A DNA stretch of 64,000 bases from Pristionchus mayeri. Taxonomy: Eukaryota; Nematoda; Chromadorea; Rhabditida; Neodiplogasteridae. Position 1 is the first letter of the stretch. Each line of letters begins with the position of its first letter. The notes beneath the pieces were generated by a model, which ran no database searches, was not told the DNA's origin, and saw only the letters and a program-made list of their open reading frames with translations. Positions 1 through 13,300 of this stretch are shown in pieces. A program made the position numbers and the translations under genes. The stretch lies in the NCBI GenBank assembly GCA_036245805.1, contig BTRK01000007.1, positions 620,001 to 684,000 of the forward strand, written 5' to 3'.

Positions 1-244
1 GGGGATAGAGTAAACTTCGGGGATTTGGGTAAACTTCGGGGATAGAGTAAACATCGGGGATTTGGGTAAACTTCGGGGATAGAGTAAACTTCGGGGATAT
101 GGGCAAACTTCGGGGATAGAGTAAACTTCGGGGATATGGGTAAACTTCGGGGATAGAGTAAACTTCGGGAATATGGGTAAACTTCGGGGATAGAGTAAAC
201 TTCGGGGATATGGGTAAACTTCGGGGATAGAGAGAGTAAACTTC

Positions 245-266
245 GGGGATATGTGTAAACTTCGGG
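245..266. repeat. 22-bp expanded monomer (atagagagag tail), representative region
   Basis: Here and at many other places the atagag tail of the 18-mer is extended by two GA dinucleotides to atagagagag, giving a 22-bp monomer. It is nearly always followed by an atgtgt or atatggg monomer. The four-base gain looks like slippage within the short GA run. It is fixed as part of cassette K and of block A repeats. Position is approximate to within one monomer. Confidence 0.6.
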
Positions 267-787
267 GATAGAGTAAACTTCGGGGATATGGGTAAACTTC
301 GGGGGTATGGGTAAACTTCGGGGATAGAGTAAACTTCGGGGATATGGGTAAACTTCGGGGATAGAGAGTGTAAATTTCGGGGATATGTGTAAACTTCGGG
401 GATAGAGTAAACTTCGGGGATATGGGTAAACTTCGGGGATAGAGTAAACTTCGGGGATATGGGTAAACTTCGGGGATATGGGTAAACTTCGGGGATAGAG
501 TAAACTTCGGGGATATGGGTAAACTTCGGGGATATGGGTAAACTTCGGGGATACAGTAAACTTCGGGGATATCGGTAAACTTCGGGGATAGAATAAACTT
601 CGGGGATATGGGTAAACTTCGGGGATAGAGTAAACTTCGGGGATATGGGTAAACTTTGGGGGTGGAGTAAACTTCGGGGATATGGGTAAACTTCGGGGAT
701 AGAGAGAGTAAACTTCGGGGATAGAGTAAACTTCGGGGATAGAGTAAACTTCGGGGATATGGGTAAACTTCGGGGATAGAGAGAGTA

Positions 788-2026
788 AACTTCGGGGATA
801 TGTGTAAACTTCGGGGATAGAGTAAACTTCGGGGATAGAATAAACTTCGGGGATATGGGTAAACTTCGGGGATAGAGTAAACTTCGGGGATATGGGTAAA
901 CTTTGGGGGTGGAGTAAACTTCGGGGATATGGGTAAACTTCGGGGATAGAGAGAGTAAACTTCGGGGATAGAGTAAACTTCGGGGATATGGGTAAACTTC
1001 GGGGGTATGGGTAAACTTCGGGGATAGAGTAAACTTCGGGGATATGGGTAAACTTCGGGGATAGAGTAAACTTCGGGGATATGGGTAAACTTCGGGGATA
1101 GAGTAAACTTCGGGGATAGAGTAAACTTCGGGGATATGGGTAAACTTCGGGGATAGAGTAAACTTCGGGGATATGGGTAAACTTCGGGGATAGAGTAAAC
1201 TTCGGGGATAGAGTAAACTTCGGGGATATGGGTAAACTTCGGGGATATGGGTAAACTTCGGGGATAGAGTAAACTTCGGGGATATGGGTAAACTTCGGGG
1301 ATATGGGTAAACTTCGGGGATACAGTAAACTTCGGGGATATCGGTAAACTTCGGGGATAGAATAAACTTCGGGGATATGGGTAAACTTCGGGGATAGAGT
1401 AAACTTCGGGGATATGGGTAAACTTTGGGGGTGGAGTAAACTTCGGGGATATGGGTAAACTTCGGGGATAGAGTAAACTTCGGGGATAGAGTAAACTTCG
1501 GGGATATGGGTAAACTTCGGGGATAGAGTAAACTTCGGGGATAGAGTAAACTTCGGGGATATGGGTAAACTTCGGGGATATGTGTAAACTTCGGGGATAG
1601 AGTAAACTTCGGGGATAGAATAAACTTCGGGGATATGGGTAAACTTCGGGGATAGAGTAAACTTCGGGGATATGGGTAAACTTTGGGGGTGGAGTAAACT
1701 TCGGGGATATGGGTAAACTTCGGGGATAGAGAGAGTAAACTTCGGGGATAGAGTAAACTTCGGGGATATGGGTAAACTTCGGGGGTATGGGTAAACTTCG
1801 GGGATAGAGTAAACTTCGGGGATATGGGTAAACTTCGGGGATAGAGTAAACTTCGGGGATATGGGTAAACTTCGGGGATAGAGTAAACTTCGGGGATAGA
1901 GTAAACTTCGGGGATATGGGTAAACTTCGGGGATAGAGTAAACTTCGGGGATATGGGTAAACTTCGGGGATAGAGTAAACTTCGGGGATAGAGTAAACTT
2001 CGGGGATATGGGTAAACTTCGGGGAT
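788..2026. repeat. Higher-order repeat with 780-bp period
   Basis: Sequence from about 788 to 1246 recurs at about 1568 to 2026. The stretches around ctttggggg (901 and 1681) and the downstream gggggtatggg monomer are identical by eye at an offset of 780. The repeat ends where one copy continues with an atatggg monomer and the other with a gagagag monomer. Confidence 0.85.
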
Positions 2027-5000
2027 AGAGAGAGTAAACTTCGGGGATATGTGTAAACTTCGGGGATAGAGTAAACTTCGGGGATATGGGTAAACTTCGG
2101 GGGTATGGGTAAACTTCGGGGATAGAGTAAACTTCGGGGATATGGGTAAACTTCGGGGATAGAGTAAACTTCGGGGATATGGGCAAACTTCGGGGATAGA
2201 GTAAACTTCGGGGATAGAGTAAACTTCGGGGATAGAGTAAACTTCGGGGCTAGAGTAAACTTCGGGGATATGGGTAAACTTCGGGAATATGGGTAAACTT
2301 CGGGGATAGAGTAAACTTCGGGGATAGAGTAAACTTCGGGGATATGGGTAAACTTCGGGGATAGAGTAAACTTCGGGGATTTGGGTAAACTTCGGGGATA
2401 GAGTAAACATCGGGGATTTGGGTAAACTTCGGGGATAGAGTAAACTTCGGGGATATGGGCAAACTTCGGGGATAGAGTAAACTTCGGGGATATGGGTAAA
2501 CTTCGGGGATAGAGTAAACTTCGGGAATATGGGTAAACTTCGGGGATAGAGTAAACTTCGGGGATATGGGTAAACTTCGGGGATAGAGAGAGTAAACTTC
2601 GGGGATATGTGTAAACTTCGGGGATAGAGTAAACTTCGGGGATATGGGTAAACTTCGGGGGTATGGGTAAACTTCGGGGATAGAGTAAACTTCGGGGATA
2701 TGGGTAAACTTCGGGGATAGAGAGTGTAAATTTCGGGGATATGTGTAAACTTCGGGGATAGAGTAAACTTCGGGGATATGGGTAAACTTCGGGGATAGAG
2801 TAAACTTCGGGGATATGGGTAAACTTCGGGGATATGGGTAAACTTCGGGGATAGAGTAAACTTCGGGGATATGGGTAAACTTCGGGGATATGGGTAAACT
2901 TCGGGGATACAGTAAACTTCGGGGATATCGGTAAACTTCGGGGATAGAATAAACTTCGGGGATATGGGTAAACTTCGGGGATAGAGTAAACTTCGGGGAT
3001 ATGGGTAAACTTTGGGGGTGGAGTAAACTTCGGGGATATGGGTAAACTTCGGGGATAGAGAGAGTAAACTTCGGGGATAGAGTAAACTTCGGGGATATGG
3101 GTAAACTTCGGGGGTATGGGTAAACTTCGGGGATAGAGTAAACTTCGGGGATATGGGTAAACTTCGGGGATAGAGTAAACTTCGGGGATATGGGTAAACT
3201 TCGGGGATAGAGTAAACTTCGGGGATAGAGTAAACTTCGGGGATATGGGTAAACTTCGGGGATAGAGTAAACTTCGGGGATATGGGTAAACTTCGGGGAT
3301 AGAGTAAACTTCGGGGATAGAGTAAACTTCGGGGATATGGGTAAACTTCGGGGATAGAGAGAGTAAACTTCGGGGATATGTGTAAACTTCGGGGATAGAG
3401 TAAACTTCGGGGATATGGGTAAACTTCGGGGGTATGGGTAAACTTCGGGGATAGAGTAAACTTCGGGGATATGGGTAAACTTCGGGGATAGAGTAAACTT
3501 CGGGGATATGGGCAAACTTCGGGGATAGAGTAAACTTCGGGGATATGGGTAAACTTCGGGGATAGAGTAAACTTCGGGGATAGAGTAAACTTCGGGGATA
3601 TGGGTAAACTTCGGGAATATGGGTAAACTTCGGGGATAGAGTAAACTTCGGGGATAGAGTAAACTTCGGGGATATGGGTAAACTTCGGGGATAGAGTAAA
3701 CTTCGGGGATTTGGGTAAACTTCGGGGATAGAGTAAACATCGGGGATTTGGGTAAACTTCGGGGATAGAGTAAACTTCGGGGATATGGGCAAACTTCGGG
3801 GATAGAGTAAACTTCGGGGATATGGGTAAACTTCGGGGATAGAGTAAACTTCGGGAATATGGGTAAACTTCGGGGATATGGGTAAACTTCGGGGATAGAG
3901 TAAACTTCGGGGATATGGGTAAACTTCGGGGGTATGGGTAAACTTCGGGGATAGAGTAAACTTCGGGGATATGGGTAAACTTCGGGGATAGAGTAAACTT
4001 CGGGGATATGGGTAAACTTCGGGGATAGAGTAAACTTCGGGGATAGAGTAAACTTCGGGGATATGGGTAAACTTCGGGGATAGAGAGAGTAAGCTTCGGG
4101 GATATGTGTAAACTTCGGGGATAGAGTAAACTTCGGGGATATGGGTAAACTTCGGGGGTATGGGTAAACTTCGGGGATAGAGTAAACTTCGGGGATATGG
4201 GTAAACTTCGGGAATATGGGTAAACTTCGGGGATAGAGTAAACTTCGGGGATATGGGTAAACTTCGGGGATAGAGTAAACTTCGGGGATTTGGGTAAACT
4301 TCGGGGATAGAGTAAACATCGGGGATTTGGGTAAACTTCGGGGATAGAGTAAACTTCGGGGATAGAGTAAACTTCGGGGATATGGGCAAACTTCGGGGAT
4401 AGAGTAAACTTCGGGGATATGGGTAAACTTCGGGGATAGAGTAAACTTCGGGGATATGGGTAAACTTCGGGGATATGGGTAAACTTCGGGGGTAGAGTAA
4501 ACTTCGGGGATATGGGTAAACTTCGGGGATAGAGTAAACTTCGGGAATATGGGTAAACTTCGGGGATAGAGTAAACTTCGGGGATAGAGTAAACTTCGGG
4601 GATATGGGTAAACTTCGGGGATAGAGTAAACTTCGGGGATATGGGCAAACTTCGGGGATAGAGTAAACTTCGGGGATATGGGTAAACTTCGGGGATAGAG
4701 TAAACTTCGGGGATAGAGTAAACTTCGGGGATATGGGTAAACTTCGGGGATATGGGTAAACTTCGGGGATAGAGTAAACTTCGGGGATATGGGTAAACTT
4801 CGGGGATAGAGTAAACTTCGGGGATATGGGCAAACTTCGGGGATAGAGTAAACTTCGGGGATATGGGTAAACTTCGGGGATAGAGTAAACTTCGGGGATA
4901 GAGTAAACTTCGGGGATATGGGCAAACTTCTGGGATAGAGTAAACTTCGGGGATATGGGTAAACTTCGGGGATAGAGTAAACTTCGGGAATATGGGTAAA

Positions 5001-5749
5001 CTTCGGGGGTGGAGTAAACTTGGGGGGTAGAGTAAACTTCGGGGATAGAGTAAACTTCGGTGATACGGGTAAACTTCGGGGATAGAGTAAACTTCGGGGA
5101 TATGGGTAAACTTCGGGGATAGAGTAAACTTCGGGGATAGAGTAAACTTCGGGGATAGAGTAAACTTCGGGGATATGGGTAAACTTCGGGGATAGAGTAA
5201 ACTTCGGGGATATGGGTAAACTTCGGGGATATGGGTAAACTTCGGGGATAGAGTAAACTTCGGGGATATGGGTAAACTTCGGGGATAGAGTAAACTTCGG
5301 GAATATGGGTAAACTTCGGGGGTAGAGTAAACTTCGGGGATAGAGTAAACTTCGGTGATACGGGTAAACTTCGGGGATAGAGTAAACTTCGGGGATATGG
5401 GTAAACTTCGGGGATAGAGTAAACTTCGGGGATATGGGTAAACTTCGGGGATAGAGTAAACTTCGGGGATATGGGCAAACTTCGGGGATAGAGTAAACTT
5501 CGGGGATATGGGTAAACTTCGGGGATATGGGTAAACTTCGGGGATAGAGTAAACTTCGGGGATATGGGTAAACTTCGGGGATATGGGTAAACTTTGGGGA
5601 TAGAGTAAACTTCGGGGATATGGGTAAACTTCGGGGATATGGGTAAACTTCGGGGATAGAGTAAACTTCGGGGATATGGGTAAACTTCGGGGATAGAGTA
5701 AACTTCGGGGATAGAGTAAACTTCGGGGATATGGGTAAACTTCGGGGAT

Positions 5750-8700
5750 AGAGAGAGTAAACTTCGGGGATATGTGTAAACTTCGGGGATAGAGTAAACT
5801 TCGGGGATATGGGTAAACTTCGGGGATAGAGTAAACTTCGGGGATATGGGTAAACTTCGGGGATAGAGTAAACTTCGGGGATATGGGCAAACTTCGGGGA
5901 TAGAGTAAACTTCGGGGATATGGGTAAACTTCGGGGATAGAGTAAACTTCGGGGATAGAGTAAACTTCGGGGATATGGGTAAACTTCGGGAATATGGGTA
6001 AACTTCGGGGATAGAGTAAACTTCGGGGATATGGGTAAACTTCGGGGATAGAGTAAACTTCGGGGATATGGGTAAACTTCGGGGATAGAGTAAACTTCGG
6101 GGATATGGGCAAACTTCGGGGATAGAGTATACTTCGGGGATATGGGTAAACTTCGGGGATAGAGTAAACTTCGGGGATAGAGTAAACTTCGGGGATATGG
6201 GTAAACTTCGGGAATATGGGTAAACTTCGGGGGTGGAGTAAACTTGGGGGGTAGAGTAAACTTCGGGGATAGAGTAAACTTCGGTGATACGGGTAAACTT
6301 CGGGGATAGAGAGAGTAAACTTCGGGGATATGGGTAAACTTCGGGGATAGAGTAAACTTCGGGGATATGGGTAAACTTCGGGGATAGAGTAAACTTCGGG
6401 GATATGGGCAAACTTCGGGGATAGAGTAAACTTCGGGGATATGGGTAAACTTCGGGGATATGGGTAAACTTCGGGGATAGAGTAAACTTCGGGGATATGG
6501 GCAAACTTCGGGAATAGAGTAAACTTCGGGGATATGGGTAAACTTCCGGGATAGAGTAAACTTCGGGGATAGAGTAAACTTCGGGGATATGGGTAAACTT
6601 CGGGAATATGGGTAAACTTCGGGGATAGAGTAAACTTCGGGGATATGGGTAAACTTCGGGGATAGAGAGAGTAAACTTCGGGGATATGGGTAAACTTCGG
6701 GGATAGAGTAAACTTCGGGGATATGGGTAAACTTCGGGGATAGAGTAAACTTCGGGGATATGGGTAAACTTCGGGGATATGGGTAAACTTCGGGGATAGA
6801 GTAAACTTCGGGGATATGGGTAAACTTCGGGGATATGGGTAAACTTTGGGGATAGAGTAAACTTCGGGGATATGGGTAAACTTCGGGGATATGGGTAAAC
6901 TTCGGGGATAGAGTAAACTTCGGGGATATGGGTAAACTTCGGGGATAGAGTAAACTTCGGGGATAGAGTAAACTTCGGGGATATGGGTAAACTTCGGGGA
7001 TAGAGAGAGTAAACTTCGGGGATATGTGTAAACTTCGGGGATAGAGTAAACTTCGGGGATATGGGTAAACTTCGGGGATAGAGTAAACTTCGGGGATATG
7101 GGCAAACTTCGGGGATAGAGTAAACTTCGGGGATATGGGTAAACTTCGGGGATAGAGTAAACTTCGGGGATAGAGTAAACTTCGGGGATATGGGTAAACT
7201 TCGGGAATATGGGTAAACTTCGGGGATAGAGTAAACTTCGGGGATATGGGTAAACTTCGGGGATAGAGTAAACTTCGGGGATATGGGTAAACTTCGGGGA
7301 TAGAGTAAACTTCGGGGATATGGGCAAACTTCGGGGATAGAGTATACTTCGGGGATATGGGTAAACTTCGGGGATAGAGTAAACTTCGGGGATAGAGTAA
7401 ACTTCGGGGATATGGGTAAACTTCGGGAATATGGGTAAACTTCGGGGGTGGAGTAAACTTGGGGGGTAGAGTAAACTTCGGGGATAGAGTAAACTTCGGT
7501 GATACGGGTAAACTTCGGGGATAGAGAGAGTAAACTTCGGGGATATGGGTAAACTTCGGGGATAGAGTAAACTTCGGGGATATGGGTAAACTTCGGGGAT
7601 AGAGTAAACTTCGGGGATATGGGTAAACTTCGGGGATAGAGTAAACTTCGGGGATATGGGCAAACTTCGGGGATAGAGTAAACTTCGGGGATATGGGTAA
7701 ACTTCGGGGATAGAGTAAACTTCGGGGATAGAGTAAACTTCGGGGATATGGGTAAACTTCGGGAATATGGGTAAACTTCGGGGATAGAGTAAACTTCGGG
7801 GATATGGGTAAACTTCGGGGATAGAGTAAACTTCGGGGATATGGGTAAACTTCGGGGATAGAGTAAACTTCGGGGATATGGGCAAACTTCGGGGATAGAG
7901 TATACTTCGGGGATATGGGTAAACTTCGGGGATAGAGTAAACTTCGGGGATAGAGTAAACTTCGGGGATATGGGTAAACTTCGGGAATATGGGTAAACTT
8001 CGGGGGTGGAGTAAACTTGGGGGGTAGAGTAAACTTCGGGGATAGAGTAAACTTCGGTGATACGGGTAAACTTCGGGGATAGAGAGAGTAAACTTCGGGG
8101 ATATGGGTAAACTTCGGGGATAGAGTAAACTTCGGGGATATGGGTAAACTTCGGGGATAGAGTAAACTTCGGGGATATGGGCAAACTTCGGGGATAGAGT
8201 AAACTTCGGGGATATGGGTAAACTTCGGGGATATGGGTAAACTTCGGGGATAGAGTAAACTTCGGGGATATGGGCAAACTTCGGGAATAGAGTAAACTTC
8301 GGGGATATGGGTAAACTTCCGGGATAGAGTAAACTTCGGGGATAGAGTAAACTTCGGGGATATGGGTAAACTTCGGGAATATGGGTAAACTTCGGGGATA
8401 GAGTAAACTTCGGGGATATGGGTAAACTTCGGGGATAGAGAGAGTAAACTTCGGGGATATGGGTAAACTTCGGGGATAGAGTAAACTTCGGGGATATGGG
8501 TAAACTTCGGGGATAGAGTAAACTTCGGGGATATGGGTAAACTTCGGGGATATGGGTAAACTTCGGGGATAGAGTAAACTTCGGGGATATGGGTAAACTT
8601 CGGGGATATGGGTAAACTTTGGGGATAGAGTAAACTTCGGGGATATGGGTAAACTTCGGGGATATGGGTAAACTTCGGGGATAGAGTAAACTTCGGGGAT

Positions 8701-9380
8701 ATGGGTAAACTTCGGGGATAGAGTAAACTTCGGGGATAGAGTAAACTTCGGGGATATGGGTAAACTTCGGGGATAGAGAGAGTAAACTTCGGGGATATGT
8801 GTAAACTTCGGGGATAGAGTAAACTTCGGGGATATGGGTAAACTTCGGGGATAGAGTAAACTTCGGGGATATGGGCAAACTTCGGGGATAGAGTAAACTT
8901 CGGGGATATGGGTAAACTTCGGGGATAGAGTAAACTTCGGGGATAGAGTAAACTTCGGGGATATGGGTAAACTTCGGGAATATGGGTAAACTTCGGGGAT
9001 AGAGTAAACTTCGGGGATATGGGTAAACTTCGGGGATAGAGTAAACTTCGGGGATATGGGTAAACTTCGGGGATAGAGTAAACTTCGGGGATATGGGCAA
9101 ACTTCGGGGATAGAGTATACTTCGGGGATATGGGTAAACTTCGGGGATAGAGTAAACTTCGGGGATAGAGTAAACTTCGGGGATATGGGTAAACTTCGGG
9201 AATATGGGTAAACTTCGGGGGTGGAGTAAACTTGGGGGGTAGAGTAAACTTCGGGGATAGAGTAAACTTCGGTGATACGGGTAAACTTCGGGGATAGAGA
9301 GAGTAAACTTCGGGGATATGGGTAAACTTCGGGGATAGAGTAAACTTCGGGGATATGGGTAAACTTCGGGGATAGAGTAA
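5750..9380. repeat. Higher-order repeat with 1773-bp period
   Basis: About 5.75-7.60 kb recurs at about 7.52-9.38 kb. Rare markers agree. The gtatac change has tatac at 6128 and 7901, and again at 7343 and 9116. The single-base ttccggg change is at 6544 and 8317. The ctttgggga change is at 6844 and 8617. All pairs are 1773 bp apart. A nested 1215-bp spacing (6128 to 7343, 7901 to 9116) and a 558-bp spacing (7343 to 7901) sum to 1773. The unit therefore arose by duplication of an already duplicated segment. Confidence 0.85.
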
Positions 9381-11579
9381 ACTTCGGGGATATGGGCAAA
9401 CTTCGGGGATAGAGTAAACTTCGGGGATATGGGTAAACTTCGGGGATATGGGTAAACTTCGGGGATAGAGTAAACTTCGGGGATATGGGCAAACTTCGGG
9501 AATAGAGTAAACTTCGGGGATATGGGTAAACTTCGGGGATAGAGTAAACTTCGGGGATAGAGTAAACTTCGGGGATATGGGTAAACTTCGGGAATATGGG
9601 TAAACTTCGGGGATAGAGTAAACTTCGGGGATATGGGTAAACTTCGGGGATAGAGAGAGTAAACTTCGGGGATATGAGTAAACTTCGGGGATAGAGTAAA
9701 CTTCGGGGATATGGGTAAACTTCGGGGATAGAGTAAACTTCGGGGATATGGGTAAACTTCGGGGATATGGGTAAACTTCGGGGATAGAGTAAACTTCGGG
9801 GATATGGGTAAACTTCGGGGATATGGGTAAACTTCGGGGATAGAGTAAACTTCGGGGATATGGGTAAACTTCGGGGATAGAGTAAACTTCGGGGATAGAG
9901 TAAACTTCGGGGATATGGGTAAACTTCGGGGATAGAGAGAGTAAACTTCGGGGATATGTGTAAACTTCGGGGATAGAGTAAACTTCGGGGATATGGGTAA
10001 ACTTCGGGGATAGAGTAAACTTCGGGGATATGGGTAAACTTCGGGGATAGAGTAAACTTCGGGGATATGGGCAAACTTCGGGGATAGAGTAAACTTCGGG
10101 GATATGGGTAAACTTCGGGGATAGAGTAAACTTCGGGGATAGAGTAAACTTCGGGGATATGGGTAAACTTCGGGAATATGGGTAAACTTCGGGGATAGAG
10201 TAAACTTCGGGGATATGGGTAAACTTCGGGGATAGAGTAAACTTCGGGGATATGGGTAAACTTCGGGGATAGAGTAAACTTCGGGGATATGGGCAAACTT
10301 CGGGGATAGAGTATACTTCGGGGATATGGGTAAACTTCGGGGATAGAGTAAACTTCGGGGATAGAGTAAACTTCGGGGATATGGGCAAACTTCGGGGATA
10401 TGGGTAAACTTCGGGAATATGGGTAAACTTCGGGGGTGGAGTAAACTTGGGGGGTAGAGTAAACTTCGGGGATAGAGTAAACTTCGGTGATACGGGTAAA
10501 CTTCGGGGATAGAGAGAGAAAACTTCGGGGATATGGGTAAACTTCGGGGATAGAGTAAACTTCGGGGATATGGGTAAACTTCGGGGATAGAGTAAACTTC
10601 GGGGATATGGGCAAACTTCGGGGATAGAGTAAACTTCGGGGATATCGGTAAACTTCGGGGATATGGGTAAACTTCGGGGATAGAGTAAACTTCGGGGATA
10701 TGGGCAAACTTCGGGAATAGAGTAAACTTCGGGGATATGGGTAAACTTCGGGGATAGACTAAACTTCGGGGATATGGGCAAACTTCGGGAATAGAGTAAA
10801 CTTCGGGGATATGGGCAAACTTCGGGGATAGAGTAAACTTCGGGGATATGGGCAAACTTCGGGAATAGAGTAAACTTCGGGGATATGGGTAAACTTCGGG
10901 GATAGACTAAACTTCGGGGATATGGGCAAACTTCGGGAATAGAGTAAACTTCGGGGATATGGGTAAACTTCGGGGATAGAGTAAACTTCGGGGATATGGG
11001 CAAACTTCGGGGATAGAGTAAACTTCGGGGATATGGGTAAACTTCGGGGATATGGGTAAACTTCGGGGATAGAGTAAACTTCGGGGATATAGGTAAACTT
11101 CGGGGATATGGGTAAACTTTGGGGATAGAGTAAACTTCGGGGATATGGGTAAACTTCGGGGATATGGGTAAACTTCGGGGATAGAGTAAACTTCGGGGAT
11201 ATGGGTAAACTTCGGGGATAGAGTAAACTTCGGGGATAGAGTAAACTTCGGGGATATGGGTAAACTTCGGGGATAGAGAGAGTAAACTTCGGGGATATGT
11301 GTAAACTTCGGGGATAGAGTAAACTTCGGGGATATGGGTAAACTTCGGGGATAGAGTAAACTTCGGGGATATGGGTAAACTTCGGGGATAGAGTAAACTT
11401 CGGGGATATGGGCAAACTTCGGGGATAGAGTAAACTTCGGGGATATGGGTAAACTTCGGGGATAGAGTAAACTTCGGGGATAGAGTAAACTTCGGGGATA
11501 TGGGTAAACTTCGGGAATATGGGTAAACTTCGGGGATAGAGTAAACTTCGGGGATATGGGTAAACTTCGGGGATAGAGT

Positions 11580-13300
11580 AAACTTCGGGGATTTGGGTAA
11601 ACTTCGGGGATAGAGTAAACATCGGGGATTTGGGTAAACTTCGGGGATAGAGTAAACTTCGGGGATAGAGTAAACTTCGGGGATGTGGGCAAACTTTTGG
11701 GATAGAGTAAACTTCGGGGATATGGGTAAACTTCGGGGATAGAGTAAACTTCGGGAATATGGGTAAACTTCGGGGGTGGAGTAAACTTGGGGGATAGAGT
11801 AAACTTCGGGGATATGGGTAAACTTCGGGGATAGAGTAAACTTCGGGAATATGGGTAAACTTCGGGGGTGGAGTAAACTTGGGGGGTAGAGTAAACTTCG
11901 GGGATAGAGTAAACTTCGGTGATACGGGTAAACTTCGGGGATAGAGTAAACTTCGGGGATATGGGTAAACTTCGGGGATAGAGTAAACTTCGGGGATAGA
12001 GTAAACTTCGGGGATACGGGTTAACTTCGGGGATAGAGTAAACTTCGGGGATATGGGTAAACTTCGGGGATAGAGTAAACTTCGGGGATATGGGTAAACT
12101 TCGGGGATATGGGTAAACTTCGGGGATAGAGTAAACTTCGGGGATATGGGTAAACTTCGGGGATAGAGTAAACTTCGGGAATATGGGTAAACTTCGGGGG
12201 TGGAGTAAACTTGGGGGGTAGAGTAAACTTCGGGGATAGAGTAAACTTCGGTGATACGGGTAAACTTCGGGGATAGAGTAAACTTCGGGGATTTGGGTAA
12301 ACTTCGGGGATAGAGTAAACATCGGGGATTTGGGTAAACTTCGGGGATGTGGGCAAACTTTTGGGATAGAGTAAACTTCGGGGATATGGGTAAACTTCGG
12401 GGATAGAGTAAACTTCGGGAATATGGGTAAACTTCGGGGGTGGAGTAAACTTGGGGGATAGAGTAAACTTCGGGGATATGGGTAAACTTCGGGGATAGAG
12501 TAAACTTCGGGGATATGGGTAAACTTCGGGGATAGAGTAAACTTCGGGGATTTGGGTAAACTTCGGGGATAGAGTAAACATCGGGGATTTGGGTAAACTT
12601 CGGGGATAGAGTAAACTTCGGGGATAGAGTAAACTTCGGGGATGTGGGCAAACTTTTGGGATAGAGTAAACTTCGGGGATATGGGTAAACTTCGGGGATA
12701 GAGTAAACTTCGGGAATATGGGTAAACTTCGGGGGTGGAGTAAACTTGGGGGATAGAGTAAACTTCGGGGATATGGGTAAACTTCGGGGATAGAGTAAAC
12801 TTCGGGAATATGGGTAAACTTCGGGGGTGGAGTAAACTTGGGGGGTAGAGTAAACTTCGGGGATAGAGTAAACTTCGGTGATACGGGTAAACTTCGGGGA
12901 TAGAGTAAACTTCGGGGATATGGGTAAACTTCGGGGATAGAGTAAACTTCGGGGATAGAGTAAACTTCGGGGATACGGGTTAACTTCGGGGATAGAGTAA
13001 ACTTCGGGGATATGGGTAAACTTCGGGGATAGAGTAAACTTCGGGGATATGGGTAAACTTCGGGGATATGGGTAAACTTCGGGGATAGAGTAAACTTCGG
13101 GGATATGGGTAAACTTCGGGGATAGAGTAAACTTCGGGAATATGGGTAAACTTCGGGGGTGGAGTAAACTTGGGGGGTAGAGTAAACTTCGGGGATAGAG
13201 TAAACTTCGGTGATACGGGTAAACTTCGGGGATAGAGTAAACTTCGGGGATTTGGGTAAACTTCGGGGATAGAGTAAACATCGGGGATTTGGGTAAACTT
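11580..13300. repeat. Higher-order repeat with 959-bp period
   Basis: The first copy spans about 11.58-12.32 kb and the second about 12.54-13.28 kb. Matching pairs are acatcgg at 11609/12568 and 12319/13278, cttttggg at 11694/12653, and the first two ttaac sites at 12021/12980. After 12319/13278 the second copy carries two additional 18-bp atagag monomers (36 bp). Confidence 0.85.

Larger units (their letters stand above)
1..3095. repeat. Segmental duplication, offset 2356 bp
   Basis: Bases 1 to about 740 recur at 2357 to about 3095. Three unusual markers keep exactly the 2356-bp offset. These are acatcgg (51 and 2407), the atagagagtg monomer followed by taaattt (371 and 2727), and ctttggggg (654 and 3010). 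The copies diverge after about 740, where the first continues with extra atagag monomers. The copies are not adjacent; the intervening DNA contains the 780-bp repeat. Confidence 0.85.
1..11580. repeat. Array block A (no GTTAAC variant; CTTTGGGGG form)
   Basis: This block is defined by what its monomers carry. The gggttaac variant is absent: its first copy in the window is at 12021. The gggcaaac variant is frequent. The cassette with gatacag, gatatcgg and gatagaat ends in ctttgggggtggag (near 654, 901, 1423, 1681 and 3010) rather than the ctacgggggtggag used later. The 22-bp gagagag monomer recurs. Variants cttggggggtagag and ggtgatacggg appear from about 5.0 kb onward. A single aagctt (HindIII site) at 4091, from a one-base change in a gagagag monomer, is the only one I noticed. 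The long - strand open frame at 2250-11003 lies here only because the stop-creating variants are missing. There is no gene evidence. Confidence 0.8.

Noticed and set aside
4091..4096. Single HindIII site as a cloning or vector junction
   Set aside because: It arises from one A-to-G change within an ordinary gagagag monomer, with the array continuing unchanged on both sides.
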